Notes under the pieces: model-generated
Told to the model about the DNA's origin: nothing
Seen by the model: the letters and a program-made list of their open reading frames with translations, nothing else
Databases searched by the model: none
Made by a program: the position numbers and the translations under genes
In this document: positions 18,998-29,837 of the stretch, in pieces
Position numbering within the stretch: the stretch's first letter is position 1
How the letters are laid out: every line of letters starts with the position of its first letter
Assembly: GCF_030717945.1 (NCBI RefSeq)
Contig: NZ_JAVAIM010000001.1
Coordinates: 1,859,131 to 1,923,130 of the forward strand
DNA: 64,000 nt
Source: Qipengyuania profundimaris
GTDB taxonomy: Bacteria; Pseudomonadota; Alphaproteobacteria; Sphingomonadales; Sphingomonadaceae
Direction: 5' to 3'

Positions 18998-20647
18998 TCA
19001 CAGGTTCGGCAGAATGACGCGCACTTGCGGACGCTTGCCCGACCAGCGCTGTGCGGCACGCCGGGCCGCGAGCCGAGCCGCTTCGTGAACCAGTGCCGGG
19101 TCCTTGCGCGCATTGCCCTTGAGCTTGCCGATCGCCGCCACGATGTCGGCCTGCGCCTCTTCGACAAATTCGGGGTAGTCCTCGTCGAGCGGCAGGCCGA
19201 GGCTGTCGAGCCGGGGATTGAGGTCGCCATCGAGCGCGACGATTACCACGCCCTCGCGCATGAGCCGGCGGCGCATGGTGATCGCCTCGCCATCCGCAGG
19301 CGCGATGATGTCGCCATCGAGTACGAGCCGCCCTGCCCTCACCTCGGCGATCTTGCCCGGAGCGCCGGGCGCGAGGCGGATGATATCGCCGTTTTGCTGC
19401 ACGACGTTCGACGGAATCGCGTTTGCCGCGCCGAGCCGTGCCTGCTCCTGCATATGCCGCATCTCGCCGTGAACCGGCACGAGGACGTCCGGGCGGATCC
19501 AGCCATACAGCGCCTCGAGCTCGGGGCGACCGGGATGGCCGGACACGTGAATCATGCTCTGCCGGTCGGTCACCATGGTGATGCCGCGCGCGGCCAGCTT
19601 ATTCTGCACCGCGCCGATGCTGATCTCGTTGCCCGGAATCTGGCGGCTCGAGAACAGCACCACGTCACCGCGCACAAGTTCGAGCGGGTGGTTTTCGTCG
19701 GCGATCCGGGCCAGCGCCGCGCGCGGTTCGCCCTGCCCCCCGGTCGCGAGGATCAGCAAGTCGCCGCGCGGCAGGCCCATCGCAGTATCGAAATCGACCG
19801 GATCGGGGAAATCGGTGAGATATCCATTCGCCTGCGACACCTCGATAATCCGGTCGAGCGAGCGCCCGGCCACGCAGACCTGCCGGCCCGTTTCGCGCGC
19901 GACATCGCCGAGGGTCTGAAGCCGGGCGACATTGCTGGCGAAGGTCGTCACCAGCACGCGCTTGCCGCTGTGACGCTGGACCTCCTCGAGCAGGCCCTTG
20001 TAGACCGCTCCTTCGGACCCACTAGGTGCTGGATTGAAGACATTCGTGCTGTCGCACACCAGCGCCAGCACGCCCTCATCGCCGATCTCGGTCAGCTCTT
20101 CCTCGGTGGTCGGCTGGCCGATGATCGGATCCTCGTCCAGCTTCCAGTCGCCAGTGTGAAAAATGCGGCCGTGCGGGGTCTCGATCAACAGCGCATTGCC
20201 CTCCGCGATCGAATGGGCGAGCGGAATGTAGGTGACCTCGAAAGGCCCGACGGCGAAACTGCCGTGATCGTCCTCGATGATGTTGAGTTCAATCTCGTTC
20301 TCGATGCCCGCTTCCTGCAGCTTGCGCCGCACCAGTTCCGCTGTGAACGGCGTCGCATAAATCGGCACGCCGAGATCGGCGGCGAAGTATGGGACGGCGC
20401 CGATGTGGTCCTCATGCGCGTGGGTAATCACGATGGCTTCGAGTTGCTCCACGCGATCCTCGATGAATTCGAGATCGGCGAATACGAGATCCACACCGGG
20501 ATACTGGTCGCCCGAGAAGGTCATACCCAGATCGACCATCAGCCAACGACCCTGACAGCCGTATAGATTGACATTCATGCCGATCTCGCCCGAGCCGCCG
20601 AGCGCGAGGAACAGCAGTTCGTCTTCCGGAGTAAAATTTTTCTTCAC
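18998..20647 (-). CDS. rnj: Ribonuclease J
   Basis: RNase J is a cytoplasmic endo- and 5'-3' exoribonuclease used in rRNA and mRNA processing. The 549-residue protein has the metallo-beta-lactamase motif [13 protein letters not shown], the beta-CASP domain and the late RNA-binding motif [10 protein letters not shown] with [10 protein letters not shown]. The start is GTG at 20647, overlapping the coaX stop (GTGA). It co-occurs with an RNase E gene 31 kb away, a pairing seen in many alphaproteobacteria. Confidence 0.95.
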   Translation of the reverse strand: MKKNFTPEDELLFLALGGSGEIGMNVNLYGCQGRWLMVDLGMTFSGDQYPGVDLVFADLEFIEDRVEQLEAIVITHAHEDHIGAVPYFAADLGVPIYATPFTAELVRRKLQEAGIENEIELNIIEDDHGSFAVGPFEVTYIPLAHSIAEGNALLIETPHGRIFHTGDWKLDEDPIIGQPTTEEELTEIGDEGVLALVCDSTNVFNPAPSGSEGAVYKGLLEEVQRHSGKRVLVTTFASNVARLQTLGDVARETGRQVCVAGRSLDRIIEVSQANGYLTDFPDPVDFDTAMGLPRGDLLILATGGQGEPRAALARIADENHPLELVRGDVVLFSSRQIPGNEISIGAVQNKLAARGITMVTDRQSMIHVSGHPGRPELEALYGWIRPDVLVPVHGEMRHMQEQARLGAANAIPSNVVQQNGDIIRLAPGAPGKIAEVRAGRLVLDGDIIAPADGEAITMRRRLMREGVVIVALDGDLNPRLDSLGLPLDEDYPEFVEEAQADIVAAIGKLKGNARKDPALVHEAARLAARRAAQRWSGKRPQVRVILPNL

Positions 20648-21417
20648 GCAGCACGCTCCGCCAGCAGGGCCAGTCCTTCCAGGGTGAGGTCCGCATCGAC
20701 CACGTCGAACAGGTCGGTGTGCTCGTCGAACAGGATGGCGAGCCCGCCGGTGGCGACCACCTTGGCCGGACGCCCCACTTCCTTCTTCATGCGCGAGATC
20801 AATCCCTCGATAAGCGAGACGTAGCCCCAGAACACGCCGATCAGCATCTGGTCCTCGGTATTGCGACCGATAACGCTATCGCTCTTCGGCTTTTCGATCG
20901 CGATGCGCGGCAGTTTGGCGGTGTTGCCGACCAGTGCATCCAGCGACAGGTTGATGCCGGGCGCGATGATGCCGCCTTTATAGGCGCCGGTGAAATCGAC
21001 TGCATCGAAAGTGGTTGCGGTCCCGAAATCGATCACGATCAAATCGCCTTCGTATTTCTCATGCGCGGCGAGCGTGTTGAGCGCGCGATCGGCGCCGAGC
21101 GAACTCGGCTGCTCGATATCCAGCTCGAAGCCCCAGTCGGCATCGCCCTGTCCTGCGACGAGCGGCGTGATGCCGAGATATTTCTCCGACAGGACAGTGA
21201 GGTTGTGGATCGCCCGGGGCACGACCGAACCGATGATGACCTGCTCGATATCGTTTTTCTCGAAGCCCTGGAGCTTCGCGAGCTGAAGCAGCCAGACGGC
21301 ATATTCGTCGCCGGTGCGCCGTGGATCGGTGGCGATGCGCCAGCGTGCCTTGATCGTCCGCCCGTCGAAGAGGGCAAAGACCACATTGGTGTTACCGACA
21401 TCGGCCGCGAGCAGCAT
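20644..21417 (-). CDS. coaX: Type III pantothenate kinase
   Basis: CoaX phosphorylates pantothenate, the first step of coenzyme A synthesis. The 257-residue ASKHA-fold protein starts with [18 protein letters not shown] (phosphate-binding loop). It contains [17 protein letters not shown] and [28 protein letters not shown], both diagnostic of type III enzymes, and VVATGGLA near the end. The ATG at 21417 follows the birA stop by 3 bases. Confidence 0.95.
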   Translation of the reverse strand: MLLAADVGNTNVVFALFDGRTIKARWRIATDPRRTGDEYAVWLLQLAKLQGFEKNDIEQVIIGSVVPRAIHNLTVLSEKYLGITPLVAGQGDADWGFELDIEQPSSLGADRALNTLAAHEKYEGDLIVIDFGTATTFDAVDFTGAYKGGIIAPGINLSLDALVGNTAKLPRIAIEKPKSDSVIGRNTEDQMLIGVFWGYVSLIEGLISRMKKEVGRPAKVVATGGLAILFDEHTDLFDVVDADLTLEGLALLAERAA

Positions 21418-21420
21418 GGC

Positions 21421-22143
21421 TCATCCCTCCTGTTTGGCGAGCATCACGTCGCCGGCATGGATGACACGCCGCGCGCCATCCGCCAAGCGCAGTGAAAGCG
21501 CGCCTTCGGCTGTCAATCCAGCGAATTCCGCCGTGATCGGTTCCTCGCCGGGTGGATGCACGGTGAGCAGAGTGCCTGCGGGATGCGACGCCTCTATCCA
21601 GCGGCGTACGAGTGGTTCGAGACCATAAGTGCGCCAGCGGTCGAGCTCGCGATCGAACGACGCAGCGAGGCAGTGAGCGAAATGGTCGCGATCGGGCGCC
21701 GGGGCAAATGCGCTGAGGGCGACTGTTTCGCGATCCGGGAGATCGGGCGCAGCTGCGAGATTTGCCCCGATGCCCACCACGATGGCGTTCCCTTCCCGCT
21801 CCAGCAGGATCCCGGCGAGCTTGGCGGAGCCGAGCATGAGGTCGTTGGGCCATTTAAGCATCGGGACTTGCGGTGGCGACAATAGCGGAGCAATCGCTTC
21901 ATAGAGCGCGAGGCCAGTCATCAGGGCGAGGCTGGCGGGTTGCGGATCGCGTGGATGGGGACGCACGATGGTCGATCCCATGAAATTGCCAGACCCGTCG
22001 AACCACGTCCGACCTTGGCGCCCGCGCCCGGCGACCTGCCGGTCGGCGACGAGCCATTGACCCTCGTGCACTCCCTCCCCGCGGCGAAGCTGCTCCGCCA
22101 GATCGCTATTGGTCGAGCCGGTTTCGGCGACGACGCGGATCAC
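21421..22143 (-). CDS. birA: Biotin--[acetyl-CoA-carboxylase] ligase
   Basis: This enzyme attaches biotin to the biotin carboxyl carrier protein. The 240-residue catalytic form lacks the N-terminal DNA-binding domain of E. coli BirA, so it should not act as a repressor. Motifs are ETGSTNSDL, the biotinyl-AMP loop DRQVAGRGRQGRTW, LKWPNDLML and KLAGILLE. The GTG at 22143 overlaps the nuoN stop by 4 bases and gives a natural N-terminus; the ATG at 22182 would add a Cys-rich run inside nuoN and is less likely. Confidence 0.92.
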   Translation of the reverse strand: MIRVVAETGSTNSDLAEQLRRGEGVHEGQWLVADRQVAGRGRQGRTWFDGSGNFMGSTIVRPHPRDPQPASLALMTGLALYEAIAPLLSPPQVPMLKWPNDLMLGSAKLAGILLEREGNAIVVGIGANLAAAPDLPDRETVALSAFAPAPDRDHFAHCLAASFDRELDRWRTYGLEPLVRRWIEASHPAGTLLTVHPPGEEPITAEFAGLTAEGALSLRLADGARRVIHAGDVMLAKQEG

Positions 22144-23603
22144 ATCGCGGCGGCGAAGCTCGCCGCAGCAGCCGCACTCCATTCACCGAGCGGGATGGTC
22201 AGGAAATAACCCAGCGGCGAGATGATCGCGACGCTGAGGCCCAGAACGATCCAGTGGCCGATCGGGCTTTCTGTTTCAACTTCGCGCGTGGCGTCGTCGA
22301 AGAACATCACCTTGACGAACTTGATGTAGTAGAAGGCGCCGATGACGCTGGCGGCAATGCCGATGGCGGCCAGTGCGACCAGATCGGCTTGGACGGCTGC
22401 CTGGAAGACGACGAACTTGCCCCAGAAACCGAACAGCGGCGGGATGCCGGCCAGGCTGAACATGAGCGCCAGCAGGCACCACGCGAGCGCAGGCCGGTTA
22501 GTGGAGAGCCCGGCGATGTCGTCGAAGGTTTCGAGATTCTGCCCCATCGGATCGCGGAGCATCAGCAGCGCAGTGAAGCTGCCGACCGTCATCGCGACAT
22601 AGATTGCCAGATACGTCAACACACCGGCCACGCCAGCGGGTGTCGCTGCGGCGAGCCCGATGAGGATGAAGCCGACATTGTTGATTGAGGAGTAAGCGAG
22701 CAGGCGCTTCAGGTTCTGCTGGCCGATTGCGCCGAGCGCACCGACCACGATGGACGCAAGCGCGGCAAAGATCACGATCTGGCGCCACGCGTCCACTTCG
22801 CCTGCGAACGGTTCCATCGCCATGCGGACGAGCATGGCCATGGCCGCCACCTTGGGCGCAGTGGCGAAAAAGGCGGTGACCGGGGTCGGCGCGCCTTCAT
22901 AGACGTCTGGCGTCCACATGTGGAACGGTACGGCGCTGACCTTGAAGGCAAGTCCTGCCAGCACGAAGACAACGCCGAACAATGCGCCCGTCGAGAATTC
23001 TATGGCAAAGGCTGCACGAATGCCTTCGTAATTGGTGCTGCCGGTGAAGCCGTAAACCAAGCTAACGCCATACAGGATGATGCCAGAGGCGAGCGCGCCG
23101 AGGACGAAGTACTTCAATCCAGCTTCCGCCGAGCGCGTGTCGTTACGCAGGAAGCTGGCGAGCACGTAGCTCGCCAAGCTCGACATCTCGAGGCCGATGT
23201 AGAGCGTCATCAGATCGGTGGCGGAAACCATCATCCCCATGCCGACGGCATTGAACAGCATCAGCACCGGATATTCCGGACGGTAAGCCCCGCGCTGGTC
23301 GAAGAAGCGTGGCGTGACCATCAGCACAGCAATCGTCGCGAGATAGATGAGGATCTTCGCGAAGCTACCAAACGTGTCTGCGCGATAGAGATCGCCGAAC
23401 GCGCGACCTGCCGTCGAACTGGCGGCAAGATCGAACAGGTGCCCGCTGAACAGCGTCGCGCCAACGAGCGCCGATACGGCGAGAATGGTGACCAGGCGTG
23501 CCGAGCGTGGACCGCCCCAGGCCGATACCAGCAGCAGTACGAGGCCGACGATCGAAAGCCCGACCTCGGCGCCGGTGAAATAGAGGGAACTGGCGAGATT
23601 CAT
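22140..23603 (-). CDS. nuoN: NADH-quinone oxidoreductase subunit N
   Basis: NuoN is one of the three antiporter-like proton-pumping subunits of complex I in the inner membrane. The 487-residue protein has about 14 membrane helices and the family blocks LYIGLEMSSLASYVLA, GALASGIILYGVSLVYG, FKVSAVPFHMWTPDVYEGAPTPV and LLAYSSINNVGFILIGL, which carry the conserved Glu and Lys residues of the channel. The ATG at 23603 overlaps the nuoM stop; the open frame continues upstream to 24344 only as a shadow of nuoM. Confidence 0.96.
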   Translation of the reverse strand: MNLASSLYFTGAEVGLSIVGLVLLLVSAWGGPRSARLVTILAVSALVGATLFSGHLFDLAASSTAGRAFGDLYRADTFGSFAKILIYLATIAVLMVTPRFFDQRGAYRPEYPVLMLFNAVGMGMMVSATDLMTLYIGLEMSSLASYVLASFLRNDTRSAEAGLKYFVLGALASGIILYGVSLVYGFTGSTNYEGIRAAFAIEFSTGALFGVVFVLAGLAFKVSAVPFHMWTPDVYEGAPTPVTAFFATAPKVAAMAMLVRMAMEPFAGEVDAWRQIVIFAALASIVVGALGAIGQQNLKRLLAYSSINNVGFILIGLAAATPAGVAGVLTYLAIYVAMTVGSFTALLMLRDPMGQNLETFDDIAGLSTNRPALAWCLLALMFSLAGIPPLFGFWGKFVVFQAAVQADLVALAAIGIAASVIGAFYYIKFVKVMFFDDATREVETESPIGHWIVLGLSVAIISPLGYFLTIPLGEWSAAAAASFAAAM

Positions 23604-25147
23604 CAATGCGCTCCCTCCGCATCGTGTGCGGCTGCGACAAAATTGGCGTTGCGCTCCATCGGCTCGCCGACCCGGAGCTGGCTGTCGCCCTCCGGCGCGG
23701 CACGCGCCATGCGGACCTCCAGCGCGGCGATGTCCTGCCGCATCGGGGCTAGGAAGCTTTCCGGATAGACGCCCATCCACAGCGTGGCCGCAGCAATGGG
23801 TGCGAGCATCAGCCACTCGCGTGCGTTGAGATCGGGCATGCGCGCCGCATCGGCATTGCGCTGCTCTCCGAAGGCTACGCGGCGGTAGAGGTAAAGCATG
23901 TATGCGGCACCAAGGATGATGCCCGTGGTGCAGACCAGCGTCACAAGGGTCGAGACCTTGTAAAGGCCGGCCAGCGCGAGGAATTCGCCGACGAAATTGC
24001 TGGTCCCCGGCAGGCCGATGCTGGCCATGGTGAACAGCAGGAAGAACAAAGCGTATTTCGGCATGTTGATGCTGAGCCCGCCATACCGGTCGATCTCGCG
24101 GGTATGCAGCCGGTCGTAGATCACGCCGACACACAGGAACAGCGCGCCGGACACGAGGCCGTGGCCGAGCATGACCATCATCGCGCCCTCGATGCCCTGT
24201 ACGTTGAAGGCGAACAGGCCAGCGGTCACGATCGCCATGTGGGCGACCGAGGAATAAGCGATCAGCTTCTTCATGTCGTGCTGCACCAGCGCGACGAGCG
24301 AGGTATAAATCACCGCGACCATCGACAGCGCGAAGACCAGCCATGCGAACTGGGCGCTCGCTTCAGGGAACATCGGCAGGCTGAAGCGGATGAAGCCGTA
24401 ACCACCGAGCTTAAGCAACACGCCAGCAAGGATCACCGACCCTGCCGTCGGTGCCTGCACGTGCGCGTCGGGCAGCCATGTATGCACGGGCCACATCGGC
24501 ATCTTCACCGCGAAGCTCGCGAAGAAGGCCAGCCACAGCCAGGTCTGCGCCTGCGGGCTGAAGTCGTAATTGAGCAGCGTCGGAATGTCGGTGGTGCCCG
24601 CTTCGTTCACCATCCACATCATCGCGATCAGCATCAGCACCGAGCCGAGCAGCGTGTAGAGGAAGAACTTGTAGCTCGCGTAAATGCGGTTGTCGCCTCC
24701 CCACACGCCGATGATGAGGTACATAGGGATGAGGCCGGCTTCGAAGAAAATGTAGAACAGGAACATGTCCTGCGCGGCGAAAACGCCGATCATCAGCACT
24801 TCCATCATCAGGAAGGCCGACATGTATTCGCCCACGCGCTTGGTGATCGCGTCCCAGCTGGCGAGGATGCAGATCGGCATCAGGAAGACGCTGAGCATGA
24901 TCAACATCAGCGCGATCCCATCGATGCCGAGCGCATAGCTGAAGCCGGCGAATATTTCCGCCCGCTCGACGAACTGCCACTGCGCGCCGCCGATATCGAA
25001 GTTGAGCCACAGCAGCACACCGAGCGCGAGATCGAACAGCGTTGCGAACAGCGCCACCATGCGGGCGCTCTGCGCGCCGAGGAACAGGCAGGCGATGGCT
25101 GCAACGAGCGGCACCGCAAGCATCAGCGAGAGGATGGGGAATTCCAT
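23603..25147 (-). CDS. nuoM: NADH-quinone oxidoreductase subunit M
   Basis: NuoM is the second antiporter-like subunit of complex I. The 514-residue protein shows FYIFFEAGLIPMYLIIGVWGG with the key Glu, KFFLYTLLGSVLMLIAM, AFFASFAVKMPMWPVHTWLP with the conserved Lys, and LIAYSSVAHMAIVTAGLFAF. It has about 14 membrane helices. The ATG at 25147 overlaps the nuoL stop and the gene ends overlapping the nuoN start. Confidence 0.96.
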   Translation of the reverse strand: MEFPILSLMLAVPLVAAIACLFLGAQSARMVALFATLFDLALGVLLWLNFDIGGAQWQFVERAEIFAGFSYALGIDGIALMLIMLSVFLMPICILASWDAITKRVGEYMSAFLMMEVLMIGVFAAQDMFLFYIFFEAGLIPMYLIIGVWGGDNRIYASYKFFLYTLLGSVLMLIAMMWMVNEAGTTDIPTLLNYDFSPQAQTWLWLAFFASFAVKMPMWPVHTWLPDAHVQAPTAGSVILAGVLLKLGGYGFIRFSLPMFPEASAQFAWLVFALSMVAVIYTSLVALVQHDMKKLIAYSSVAHMAIVTAGLFAFNVQGIEGAMMVMLGHGLVSGALFLCVGVIYDRLHTREIDRYGGLSINMPKYALFFLLFTMASIGLPGTSNFVGEFLALAGLYKVSTLVTLVCTTGIILGAAYMLYLYRRVAFGEQRNADAARMPDLNAREWLMLAPIAAATLWMGVYPESFLAPMRQDIAALEVRMARAAPEGDSQLRVGEPMERNANFVAAAHDAEGAH

Positions 25148-27204
25148 CAGAACAGCACCCAGGTGACAGCGGCGACGAGCCCGAGGAGCATCACCAGCGC
25201 ATAGCTATAGAGATATCCGGTCTGGAACTTCTTCGCGCCGACCGAGCCCTTCTCGACCACCCAGGCCACACCATTGGGGCCGAAGCGGTCGATCGTGCCG
25301 ACATCGCCGAGTTTCCAGAACTGGCGTCCGAGCCAGAAGGCAGGGACGATGAAGAGGTAGTGGTAGAGCTCGTCGAAATACCACTTGTTGTAGAAGAACC
25401 GGTAGATCGGGCCGAGCTGTTCGGCACCCTTGGCGGGGATCGTCGTGTCCTTAATGTACGCGAGCCAGGCAATGGCGAGGCCGATCAGCATGACGAAGGT
25501 CGCCGTCAGCTTCACCCAGTAAGGCACGTTGTGCAGGGCGTGGATCAGGTTCTCGTTGAAATAGATCGAGCCGTCCCAGAAATCCGCGCCGTCGATGAAA
25601 GCGTCTTTGAATACGAAGCCGGCAAAGACCGCGCCGATCGACAGGATGCCGAGCGGGATCAGCATGCTGAGCGGACTTTCGTGCGGGTGGTAGCCGCCCG
25701 TCCCTGCCTCGTAATTCGGCGACGGCACGGCATGCGTGACATCGTGGCCGGCATCTTCCTGCACGGCGGGATTGTGATCTTCGGGTTCGTCATGGCCGTG
25801 GTGAACGGCGTGCTGGATATGCTCGCTATCGGCCCAGCGCGGCTTGCCCCAGAAGGTCAGGAACATCAGGCGCCAGCTGTAGAAGCTGGTCAGAAGGGCC
25901 GCGACGGCGCCCATCCAGAAGGCGAACATGCTCATTTCCGTACCGCGGGCGAAGGCGGCTTCCAGAATGGCGTCCTTGGAATAGAACCCGGCGAACCCGA
26001 ACACGTAGAGCACGCCGACACCGGTGATCGCGAGCGTCCCCGCCATCATGGCCCAGAAAGTCAGCGGGATTTCCTTACGCAGCGCGCCGTAATAGCGCAT
26101 GTCCTGCTCGTGATGCATGGCGTGGATGACCGAGCCCGCGCCGAGGAACAGCAGTGCCTTGAAGAAGGCGTGGGTGAACAGGTGGAACATGGCCGCGCCA
26201 TACGCGCCCACGCCTGCAGCGAAGAACATGTAGCCGAGCTGCGAACAGGTCGAATAGGCGATCACGCGCTTGATGTCCCACTGCGTCGTGCCGACGGTGG
26301 CGGCAAAGATGCAGGTGGCGGCGCCGATGAAGGTCACGACGCCGAGTGCGACGGGCGCGGTCTCGAACATGGGCGACAGGCGGCAGACCATGAACACGCC
26401 CGCGGTCACCATAGTGGCGGCGTGGATCAGTGCGGAAACCGGCGTCGGGCCTTCCATAGCGTCGGGCAGCCAGGTGTGCAGGCCGAGCTGCGCCGACTTG
26501 CCCATCGCGCCGATGAACAGGAGGATGCAGAGCACGTCCATGGTCGCAACGCGGTAGCCGAGGAAGCCGATCGTCGCGCCGCTCATCGAGGGCGCAGCCT
26601 CGAGGATTTCGGGGATCGATACGGTGTCGAACACCAGGAAAGTGCCGAAAATGCCGAGCATGAAGCCGAGGTCGCCGACTCGGTTGACGACGAAGGCCTT
26701 GATAGCGGCGGCATTGGCGCTGGGCTTCTTGAACCAGAAGCCGATGAGCAGGTAGCTGGCGAGGCCCACTCCTTCCCATCCAAAGAACATCTGGACGAGG
26801 TTGTCCGCCGTCACCAGCATCAGCATGGCGAAGGTGAACAGCGAGAGGTAGGCGAAGAACCGCGGCTGGTCCGGGTCTTCTTCCATATAGCCCCAGCTAT
26901 AGAGGTGGACGAGCGCCGATACGGTGGTGATGACCACCAGCATCACTGCGGTCAGCGTGTCGACGCGCAGCGCCCAGTCGAAGGCGAGATCGCCCGACTG
27001 CATCCATTGCAGCACCGGCACGACGGTGGCGGTGCTGTCGCCCAGCCAGAAGCCGATGAAGACCGGCCAACTCAGCGCGCAGCTGATGAACAGCGCACCG
27101 GTCGTGATCGACTTGGCGACGACGCTCGGCGCAGACTTGTTGATGAAGCCGCCGACGATCGCTGCCAGCAAGGGCAGGAAGACGATGAACAGGATGGGAT
27201 GCAC
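25147..27204 (-). CDS. nuoL: NADH-quinone oxidoreductase subunit L
   Basis: NuoL is the distal antiporter-like subunit of complex I, with the long lateral helix at its C-terminus. The 685-residue protein contains [55 protein letters not shown] and [20 protein letters not shown] hydrophilic loop of about 60 residues rich in His and Asp ([20 protein letters not shown]) sits between late helices and is longer than in many relatives. It starts 6 bases after nuoK ends. Confidence 0.96.
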   Translation of the reverse strand: MHPILFIVFLPLLAAIVGGFINKSAPSVVAKSITTGALFISCALSWPVFIGFWLGDSTATVVPVLQWMQSGDLAFDWALRVDTLTAVMLVVITTVSALVHLYSWGYMEEDPDQPRFFAYLSLFTFAMLMLVTADNLVQMFFGWEGVGLASYLLIGFWFKKPSANAAAIKAFVVNRVGDLGFMLGIFGTFLVFDTVSIPEILEAAPSMSGATIGFLGYRVATMDVLCILLFIGAMGKSAQLGLHTWLPDAMEGPTPVSALIHAATMVTAGVFMVCRLSPMFETAPVALGVVTFIGAATCIFAATVGTTQWDIKRVIAYSTCSQLGYMFFAAGVGAYGAAMFHLFTHAFFKALLFLGAGSVIHAMHHEQDMRYYGALRKEIPLTFWAMMAGTLAITGVGVLYVFGFAGFYSKDAILEAAFARGTEMSMFAFWMGAVAALLTSFYSWRLMFLTFWGKPRWADSEHIQHAVHHGHDEPEDHNPAVQEDAGHDVTHAVPSPNYEAGTGGYHPHESPLSMLIPLGILSIGAVFAGFVFKDAFIDGADFWDGSIYFNENLIHALHNVPYWVKLTATFVMLIGLAIAWLAYIKDTTIPAKGAEQLGPIYRFFYNKWYFDELYHYLFIVPAFWLGRQFWKLGDVGTIDRFGPNGVAWVVEKGSVGAKKFQTGYLYSYALVMLLGLVAAVTWVLF

Positions 27205-27210
27205 CGGTGC

Positions 27211-27516
27211 TTACCCCTTCAACCGGTCGACGTCGTCGACGGCGATCGTGCCGCGACCACGGAAGTAGATGACGAGGATGGCGAGCCCGATGGCCGCCTC
27301 GCCCGCCGCGACTGTCAGGACGAACATGGCGAATATTTGCCCGACCAGATCGCCGAGGAAGGCGGAAAAGGCGACGAGGTTGATGTTCACCGCGAGCAGG
27401 ATGAGCTCGATCGCCATCAGGATGACGATAATGTTCTTCCGGTTGAGGAAGATACCCAGCACACCCAGCACGAACAGGATCGCGCTGACGACAATGTAAT
27501 GTTCGATGCCGATCAC
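27211..27516 (-). CDS. nuoK: NADH-quinone oxidoreductase subunit K
   Basis: A 101-residue, three-helix membrane subunit of complex I. Typical blocks are [37 protein letters not shown] and [22 protein letters not shown]; they hold the conserved Glu residues of the central proton path. The ATG at 27516 overlaps the nuoJ stop. Confidence 0.96.
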   Translation of the reverse strand: MIGIEHYIVVSAILFVLGVLGIFLNRKNIIVILMAIELILLAVNINLVAFSAFLGDLVGQIFAMFVLTVAAGEAAIGLAILVIYFRGRGTIAVDDVDRLKG

Positions 27517-28136
27517 AGCTCGACCCCCTTGCCGATGCCCGGCTGCTTCATCACCGTCGCCTCTTCCGGCCGGCGGCGGTTCTGCTTGCCGATATCCTGC
27601 TGGCCGCGCGCATCAGCCGGGCCCTTGCGATGGGTGAGGACGATCGCGCCGACCATGGCCACCAACAGGATGATGCCGGCCGCTTCGAACAGGAAGATAT
27701 AGTCGCGATAGAGCAGCGCACCGATGCTCTCGATATTCGAGCGGTCGAGCAGCGGAGCCGATGCACCGTCCGGCGTTCCGAGCTCGATCGCGCCAACCCG
27801 GTAGGCGCCGATGCCCAGCACCAGCTCCGCCAGCAATATGGCCGCAATGGCGATGCCGAGCGGGAAATTCTTGATGAAGCCTGCGCGAAGCTCGGCGAAG
27901 TCGATGTCCAGCATCATGACGACGAACAGGAACAACACCGCGACCGCGCCCACATACACGATGACCAGCAGCATCGCGATGAACTCCGCGCCCACCAGCA
28001 CCATGAGCCCCGCCGCATTGAAGAAGGCGAGGATCAGCCAGAGGACCGAATGCACCGGGTTGCGCGACATGATGACCATGACGGCGCTGGCGATCACCAG
28101 GACGGCGAACAGGTAAAAGGCGATGGTCTGAATCAT
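27513..28136 (-). CDS. nuoJ: NADH-quinone oxidoreductase subunit J
   Basis: A 207-residue membrane subunit of complex I with about five helices. Diagnostic blocks are [26 protein letters not shown], here with [29 protein letters not shown] (the pi-bulge helix). The last 40 residues are polar ([21 protein letters not shown]). It starts 27 bases after nuoI. Confidence 0.95.
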   Translation of the reverse strand: MIQTIAFYLFAVLVIASAVMVIMSRNPVHSVLWLILAFFNAAGLMVLVGAEFIAMLLVIVYVGAVAVLFLFVVMMLDIDFAELRAGFIKNFPLGIAIAAILLAELVLGIGAYRVGAIELGTPDGASAPLLDRSNIESIGALLYRDYIFLFEAAGIILLVAMVGAIVLTHRKGPADARGQQDIGKQNRRRPEEATVMKQPGIGKGVEL

Positions 28137-28163
28137 GAGCCCCGTTTCTCGTTGGCGCGGCGG

Positions 28164-28652
28164 TTAGCGATAGGGCGCGTCGGCTTCAAGGTTTGCGGCA
28201 ATCGCCCGCTCCCACTTGTCACCATTCGCGAGCAGCTTGGCCTTGTCGTAAAGCAACTCCTCGCGGGTTTCCGTCGCATATTCGAAGTTCGGGCCCTCGA
28301 CCACGGCATCCACCGGGCAGGCTTCCTGGCAGAACCCGCAATAGATGCACTTCGTCATGTCGATGTCGTAGCGCGTGGTGCGGCGGCTACCGTCTTCGCG
28401 CGGCTCGCTCTCGATCGTGATCGCCTGCGCCGGGCAGATCGCCTCGCACAGCTTGCAGGCGATGCAGCGCTCTTCCCCGTTGGGATAGCGGCGCAGCGCG
28501 TGTTCGCCGCGGAAACGCGGGCTGATCGGGTTCTTTTCGAACGGGTAGTTGATCGTCACCTTGGGCTTGAAAAAGTACTTCAGCGTGAGGGCATGCGCCT
28601 TCACGAATTCCCACAGGGTGAACGATTTTACGAGATGCGCGATCGTGCTCAT
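28164..28652 (-). CDS. nuoI: NADH-quinone oxidoreductase subunit I
   Basis: NuoI is the 162-residue ferredoxin-like subunit that carries the N6a and N6b clusters. Both 4Fe-4S motifs are visible: [15 protein letters not shown] and [15 protein letters not shown]. The N-terminal amphipathic part anchors it to the membrane arm. The ATG at 28652 overlaps the nuoH stop. Confidence 0.96.
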   Translation of the reverse strand: MSTIAHLVKSFTLWEFVKAHALTLKYFFKPKVTINYPFEKNPISPRFRGEHALRRYPNGEERCIACKLCEAICPAQAITIESEPREDGSRRTTRYDIDMTKCIYCGFCQEACPVDAVVEGPNFEYATETREELLYDKAKLLANGDKWERAIAANLEADAPYR

Positions 28653-29704
28653 GCCGCGCTCCCAAAGTGACCGGTTGCCATCAGATAGCCCGAAATAACG
28701 ACGATGAAGAACAGGCTGAGCGGGAGGAAAACCTTCCAGCCAAGCCGCATCAGCTGGTCATATCGATAGCGCGGAACCGTCGCCATGACCCAGCTGAAGA
28801 AGAAGAAGAACATGAACGTCTTGAGCAGCAGCCAGACGATGCCCGGGACGTAATATAGCGGCTCCCAGTCGATCGGCGGCAACCACCCACCCCAGAACAG
28901 CAGGGCGTTGAGGATGCACATCAGCAGGATGTTCGCATATTCGCCCAGCCAGAACATGGCGAAGGCCATGGAGCTGTATTCGGTCTGGTAACCGGCGACG
29001 AGCTCGCTCTCCGCCTCGGTCAGGTCGAAGGGCACGCGCTGCGTTTCTGCGAGGCAGGAGATGAAGAACATCACCCAGATCGGGAACATCAGCGGGTGCA
29101 CGACGAAGGCATTGATCACGCCCAGCCCGAATTCCGCCTGCGCGTTTACAATGCCCGACAGGTTGAAGGTACCGGCAAACAGCACGACGCACACGAGGAT
29201 GAAGCCGATCGAGACCTCGTAGGAAATCATCTGCGCCGCGGCGCGCATGGCCGAGAAGAATGGATATTTCGAGTTCGACGCCCAGCCCGCCATAACCACG
29301 CCGTAAACCGACAGCGAGCTGATCGCGAGAATGTAGAGCAGGCCGACATTGATATCCGCCAGCACCACGCCCGCATCGAAGGGCACCACCGCCCATGCAG
29401 CCAGCGCTACTGTGAACGTCACGATGGGAGCGAGGATGAAGATGCCCTTGTTCGCGGCCGAGGGAATGATCGTTTCCTGCAGCATCACCTTCAATGCATC
29501 GGCGAAGCTCTGCAGCAGCCCAAAGGGACCCACCACGTTCGGCCCGCGACGCAAGTTGATCGCCGCCCAGACCTTGCGGTCGACATAGATCACCATGGCG
29601 ACGGCCAGCATCACCGGCAGCGCGATCAGCAGGATACCGGCGATCGTCGCGGTGAACCACGCGAACTCGTAATTCATGCCGAGGGATTGGAAGAATTCGG
29701 TCAT
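28649..29704 (-). CDS. nuoH: NADH-quinone oxidoreductase subunit H
   Basis: NuoH forms the quinone chamber of complex I at the join between the two arms. The 351-residue protein has eight or so helices and the typical [33 protein letters not shown], here abridged to its key parts VDRKVWA and RRGPNVVGP, plus [25 protein letters not shown] in pieces such as PFDLTEAE. The ATG at 29704 lies 1 base after the stop of a 42-residue membrane ORF; a longer frame from 29743 only overlaps that ORF. Confidence 0.95.
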   Translation of the reverse strand: MTEFFQSLGMNYEFAWFTATIAGILLIALPVMLAVAMVIYVDRKVWAAINLRRGPNVVGPFGLLQSFADALKVMLQETIIPSAANKGIFILAPIVTFTVALAAWAVVPFDAGVVLADINVGLLYILAISSLSVYGVVMAGWASNSKYPFFSAMRAAAQMISYEVSIGFILVCVVLFAGTFNLSGIVNAQAEFGLGVINAFVVHPLMFPIWVMFFISCLAETQRVPFDLTEAESELVAGYQTEYSSMAFAMFWLGEYANILLMCILNALLFWGGWLPPIDWEPLYYVPGIVWLLLKTFMFFFFFSWVMATVPRYRYDQLMRLGWKVFLPLSLFFIVVISGYLMATGHFGSAA

Positions 29705-29705
29705 C

Positions 29706-29834
29706 TCACGAGGCTTCCGGCCAGAATGCCCAAGCCAAAGCAAGGACGATTAATATTACAAACAGAACTGTGCACCCCACCTGCACTTTCGGCGGCAGAG
29801 CTGCGAAAACAGCGTCCCATATCCAGTCGAGCAT
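29706..29834 (-). CDS. Very small membrane protein (42 aa) between nuoG and nuoH
   Basis: A 42-codon ORF read directly from the sequence. It starts [18 protein letters not shown], has one hydrophobic helix (roughly [16 protein letters not shown]) and ends WPEAS. Its ATG lies 3 bases after the nuoG stop, and its TGA is followed after 1 base by the nuoH ATG, so it fills the gap exactly. I know of no family for it. The tight fit and the Trp-rich amphipathic start followed by one helix support a real gene, perhaps an accessory complex I subunit. Confidence 0.65.
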   Translation of the reverse strand: MLDWIWDAVFAALPPKVQVGCTVLFVILIVLALAWAFWPEAS

Positions 29835-29837
29835 GGG

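Noticed and set aside
18902-20566. 554-codon open frame on the plus strand across rnj
   Set aside because: Shadow of the RNase J gene, which has full motif support on the other strand.
22140-24344. A single 734-codon frame joining nuoM-antiphase sequence to nuoN
   Set aside because: The first third is a shadow of nuoM; nuoN begins at the ATG at 23603, overlapping the nuoM stop.
25042-27702. 886-codon open frame on the plus strand across nuoL/nuoK
   Set aside because: It is antisense to certain nuo genes, has the His/Asp/Glu/Arg-heavy composition typical of reverse-frame shadows in GC-rich DNA and shows no domain.
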